Assembly: GCA_041920275.1 (NCBI GenBank)
Contig: JAYRSE010000033.1
Coordinates: 1 to 50,412, forward strand
Length of the DNA stretch: 50,412 bases
Direction: 5' to 3'
From: UBA12088 sp041920275
GTDB lineage: Bacteria; Patescibacteriota; Minisyncoccia; Phycocordibacterales; UBA12088
Each line of letters opens with the position of its first letter. Position 1 is the stretch's first letter. Below the pieces are notes generated by a model. The model was given only the letters and a program-made list of their open reading frames with translations, did not search any database and was not told where the DNA came from. The position numbers and the translations under genes are program-made. Of the stretch, positions 49,550 through 50,412 are shown piece by piece.

Positions 49550-49578
49550 CACAAACACCCGCACCGCGGGTGTTTGTG
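49550..49578 (+). terminator. Strong intrinsic terminator
   Basis: CACAAACACCCGC and GCGGGTGTTTGTG form a perfect 13-bp stem around ACC, 18 nt after the stop of the large surface protein. Confidence 0.8.
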
Positions 49579-49753
49579 GTTGTGGGAAACACGAATGCGC
49601 GGTACACTCTCTCTGTACCAGTAATGTGCAGAGGGTGTGCGGCGTGGTTGCCACAGCCGAGCGGATACCGCACGTTCGGTATGCGTGAGGATGCCCGAGT
49701 TGGGCAAAACCCATGAATCCCGTACGAGGGATTCGAAGACAATGACATACGGA
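49579..49753 (+). other. Gene-free stretch before the tRNA-Ser repeats
   Basis: No gene is seen. A hairpin GAATCCC/GGGATTC (about 49715-49734) contains GGGATTCGAAGAC, which resembles the complement of a tRNA T-arm. It may be a tRNA remnant on the minus strand. Confidence 0.4.
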
Positions 49754-49868
49754 GGAGGGGTGGCTGAGATTCAATGAGAAAAGGAGCGAGAGCGACTATT
49801 TCGAATTAATGGTTGATACGTACGGTCACCTCGCGTATCACGGAGTGTCGTGTACAATAGTATACCAA
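49754..49868 (+). repeat. 115-bp unit upstream of tRNA-Ser, copy 1
   Basis: This unit is identical to 50076-50190. It starts exactly with the tRNA-Ser 5' sequence (GGAGGGGTGGCTGAGA), then departs from the tRNA, and ends with TACAATAGTATACCAA, the probable tRNA promoter -10 region. Confidence 0.9.
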
Positions 49869-50030
49869 GGAGGGGTGTGCTCCGAGGTCGAAAGCGCTCG
49901 ACTCGAAATCGAGTAAGGTGAGAAGGTGCAAAAGCACCTTCGCAAGACCTTGCGAGACGTTTTGTGAGTGCATCGCACGAAACAAAAGGTCCACAAGGTG
50001 TACTGCTTCTGTAAGAAGAACACCTTCGAG
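49869..50030 (+). pseudogene. Disrupted tRNA-Ser(CGA) copy
   Basis: Acceptor 5' strand (GGAGGGG), D-arm (altered: one T inserted and GAGAGG to CCGAGG), and the anticodon arm CTCGA-CTCGAAA-TCGAG are kept. The variable-arm loop holds a structured insert of about 100 nt (49919-50018). The variable arm then closes with CACCTTCGAG, and the T-arm and acceptor 3' strand are missing. It cannot form a normal tRNA. Confidence 0.8.
49919..50018 (+). repeat. Structured insert in the tRNA-Ser variable arm
   Basis: Consecutive hairpins: GAAGGTGC-AAAA-GCACCTTC, then a larger fold with outer ACCTTGCG/CACAAGGT and inner TTTTGT/ACAAAA, then CTTC-TGTAA-GAAG. The central fold recurs at 50349-50402 with matched changes (TTTTGG/CCAAAA). 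Confidence 0.65.
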
Positions 50031-50075
50031 ATATAATGGCGTTACCCATGGGTGCGTGGTACAACAATTGAATAT

Positions 50076-50190
50076 GGAGGGGTGGCTGAGATTCAATGAG
50101 AAAAGGAGCGAGAGCGACTATTTCGAATTAATGGTTGATACGTACGGTCACCTCGCGTATCACGGAGTGTCGTGTACAATAGTATACCAA
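50076..50190 (+). repeat. 115-bp unit upstream of tRNA-Ser, copy 2
   Basis: Identical to 49754-49868; the tandem period is 322 bp. A TACAAT (50175-50180) lies 10 nt before the mature tRNA. Confidence 0.9.
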
Positions 50191-50275
50191 GGAGGGGTGG
50201 CTGAGAGGTCGAAAGCGCTCGACTCGAAATCGAGTAAGGATAACACCTTCGAGGGTTCGAATCCCTCCCCCTCCG
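50191..50275 (+). tRNA. tRNA-Ser(CGA)
   Basis: Full class II tRNA: acceptor GGAGGGG/CCCCTCC, D-arm with GGTCGAA loop, anticodon stem CTCGA/TCGAG with loop CTCGAAA giving anticodon CGA (codon UCG), long variable arm AAGG/CCTT, T-arm GAGGG-TTCGAAT-CCCTC, discriminator G. CCA is not encoded. Confidence 0.95.
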
Positions 50276-50293
50276 CAGATCGAACGCAGTGAG

Positions 50294-50412
50294 CACTGCG
50301 AAGGGGGAGGTGCAGCTTTTCGCAGAAAAGCGTTGCACGGATTCGAAGACCTTGTGAGCTGTTTTGGGAGCGAAGCGAACCAAAAGAGCCACAAGGTGTA
50401 CTGAACCTGTAA
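50294..50412 (-). other. Inverted tRNA-Ser 3' remnant followed by the repeat hairpin
   Basis: CTGCGAAGGGGGAGG and, after a 28-nt hairpin insert (GTGCAGCTTTTC/GAAAAGC...TGCAC), GGATTCGAAG read as the complement of a tRNA-Ser acceptor and T-arm. The fold at 50349-50402 (ACCTTGTG/CACAAGGT) then repeats the insert in the disrupted copy. The window ends here. Confidence 0.55.

Noticed and set aside
49869..50030. Group I intron in tRNA-Ser
   Set aside because: The insert is only about 100 nt, lies in the variable arm rather than the anticodon loop, and lacks the P/Q/R/S core; the 3' part of the tRNA is missing.
50093..50392. 99-aa minus ORF over tRNA-Ser
   Set aside because: It is a translation of the tRNA gene and its repeats, a well-known type of spurious ORF.

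Overview
The window is a gene-dense, moderately GC-rich bacterial chromosome segment. It most resembles the Patescibacteria / Candidate Phyla Radiation (Paceibacteria, 'Parcubacteria' type); this is inferred from content, not from a marker phylogeny. The reasons are: short versions of universal genes (a 183-aa RecO-like protein, a 471-aa MetRS with no C-terminal extension), several large surface proteins with a signal peptide or single anchor and Ig-like or peptidoglycan-binding modules, a DUF2339 giant membrane protein, almost no Shine-Dalgarno sequences, and -10 boxes placed 6-10 nt before many start codons, which suggests leaderless mRNAs.

Layout. 1-357: gene-free edge with RNA-like folds. 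358-3211: nucleotide cluster folA(-), CYTH protein, dcd, thyA. 3298-5325: two orphan ORFs and glyA. 5409-10794: envelope block (DUF2339 protein, thrombospondin-3 repeat protein, DUF2914 protein). 10881-22943: tRNA-charging block argS, ileS, recO-like, anchored surface protein, glyQS, AI-2E-family permease, metG. 23090-24623: vapBC toxin-antitoxin and tatD. 24796-26078: rpsF-ssb-rpsR. 26438-31168 (minus): efp, recA, an anchored Ig-like protein and ftsK. 31539-35503: HTH regulator, a 1-kb gene-free stretch with a candidate ncRNA, and a probable S-layer protein. 35585-37311: repeat-rich island with a REP-associated tyrosine transposase (RAYT), its palindromes and a hicBA module bracketed by about 120-nt repeats. 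37512-39079: secreted protein, 6S-like RNA, small membrane protein. 39118-42595: infC-rpmI-rplT (minus) and ftsH. 42746-46642: tRNA-Ile(UAU), repeats, lamin-tail secreted protein, recG (minus). 46853-49531: 892-aa cysteine-patterned surface protein. 49754-50412: tandemly duplicated tRNA-Ser(CGA) locus with one broken copy.

How it works together. The core genes cover dTMP synthesis and one-carbon supply (folA, dcd, thyA, glyA), charging of Arg, Ile, Gly and Met tRNAs, translation (infC, L35, L20, S6, S18, EF-P), and DNA maintenance (recA, recG, recO-like, ssb, ftsK, tatD). The accessory signal lies in envelope proteins, two toxin-antitoxin modules and at least four families of short structured repeats.

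Most noteworthy: (i) an isoleucyl-tRNA synthetase with a complete histidine-phosphatase domain inserted within it; (ii) a RAYT-REP system with hicBA lying between repeat copies; (iii) two other dispersed hairpin repeat families, one showing paired stem changes; (iv) a tandem tRNA-Ser duplication whose first copy carries a structured insert in its variable arm; (v) a 6S-like RNA and a second promoter-to-terminator ncRNA candidate; (vi) a tRNA-Ile with a UAU anticodon. All coordinates, folds and motif positions were read by eye.
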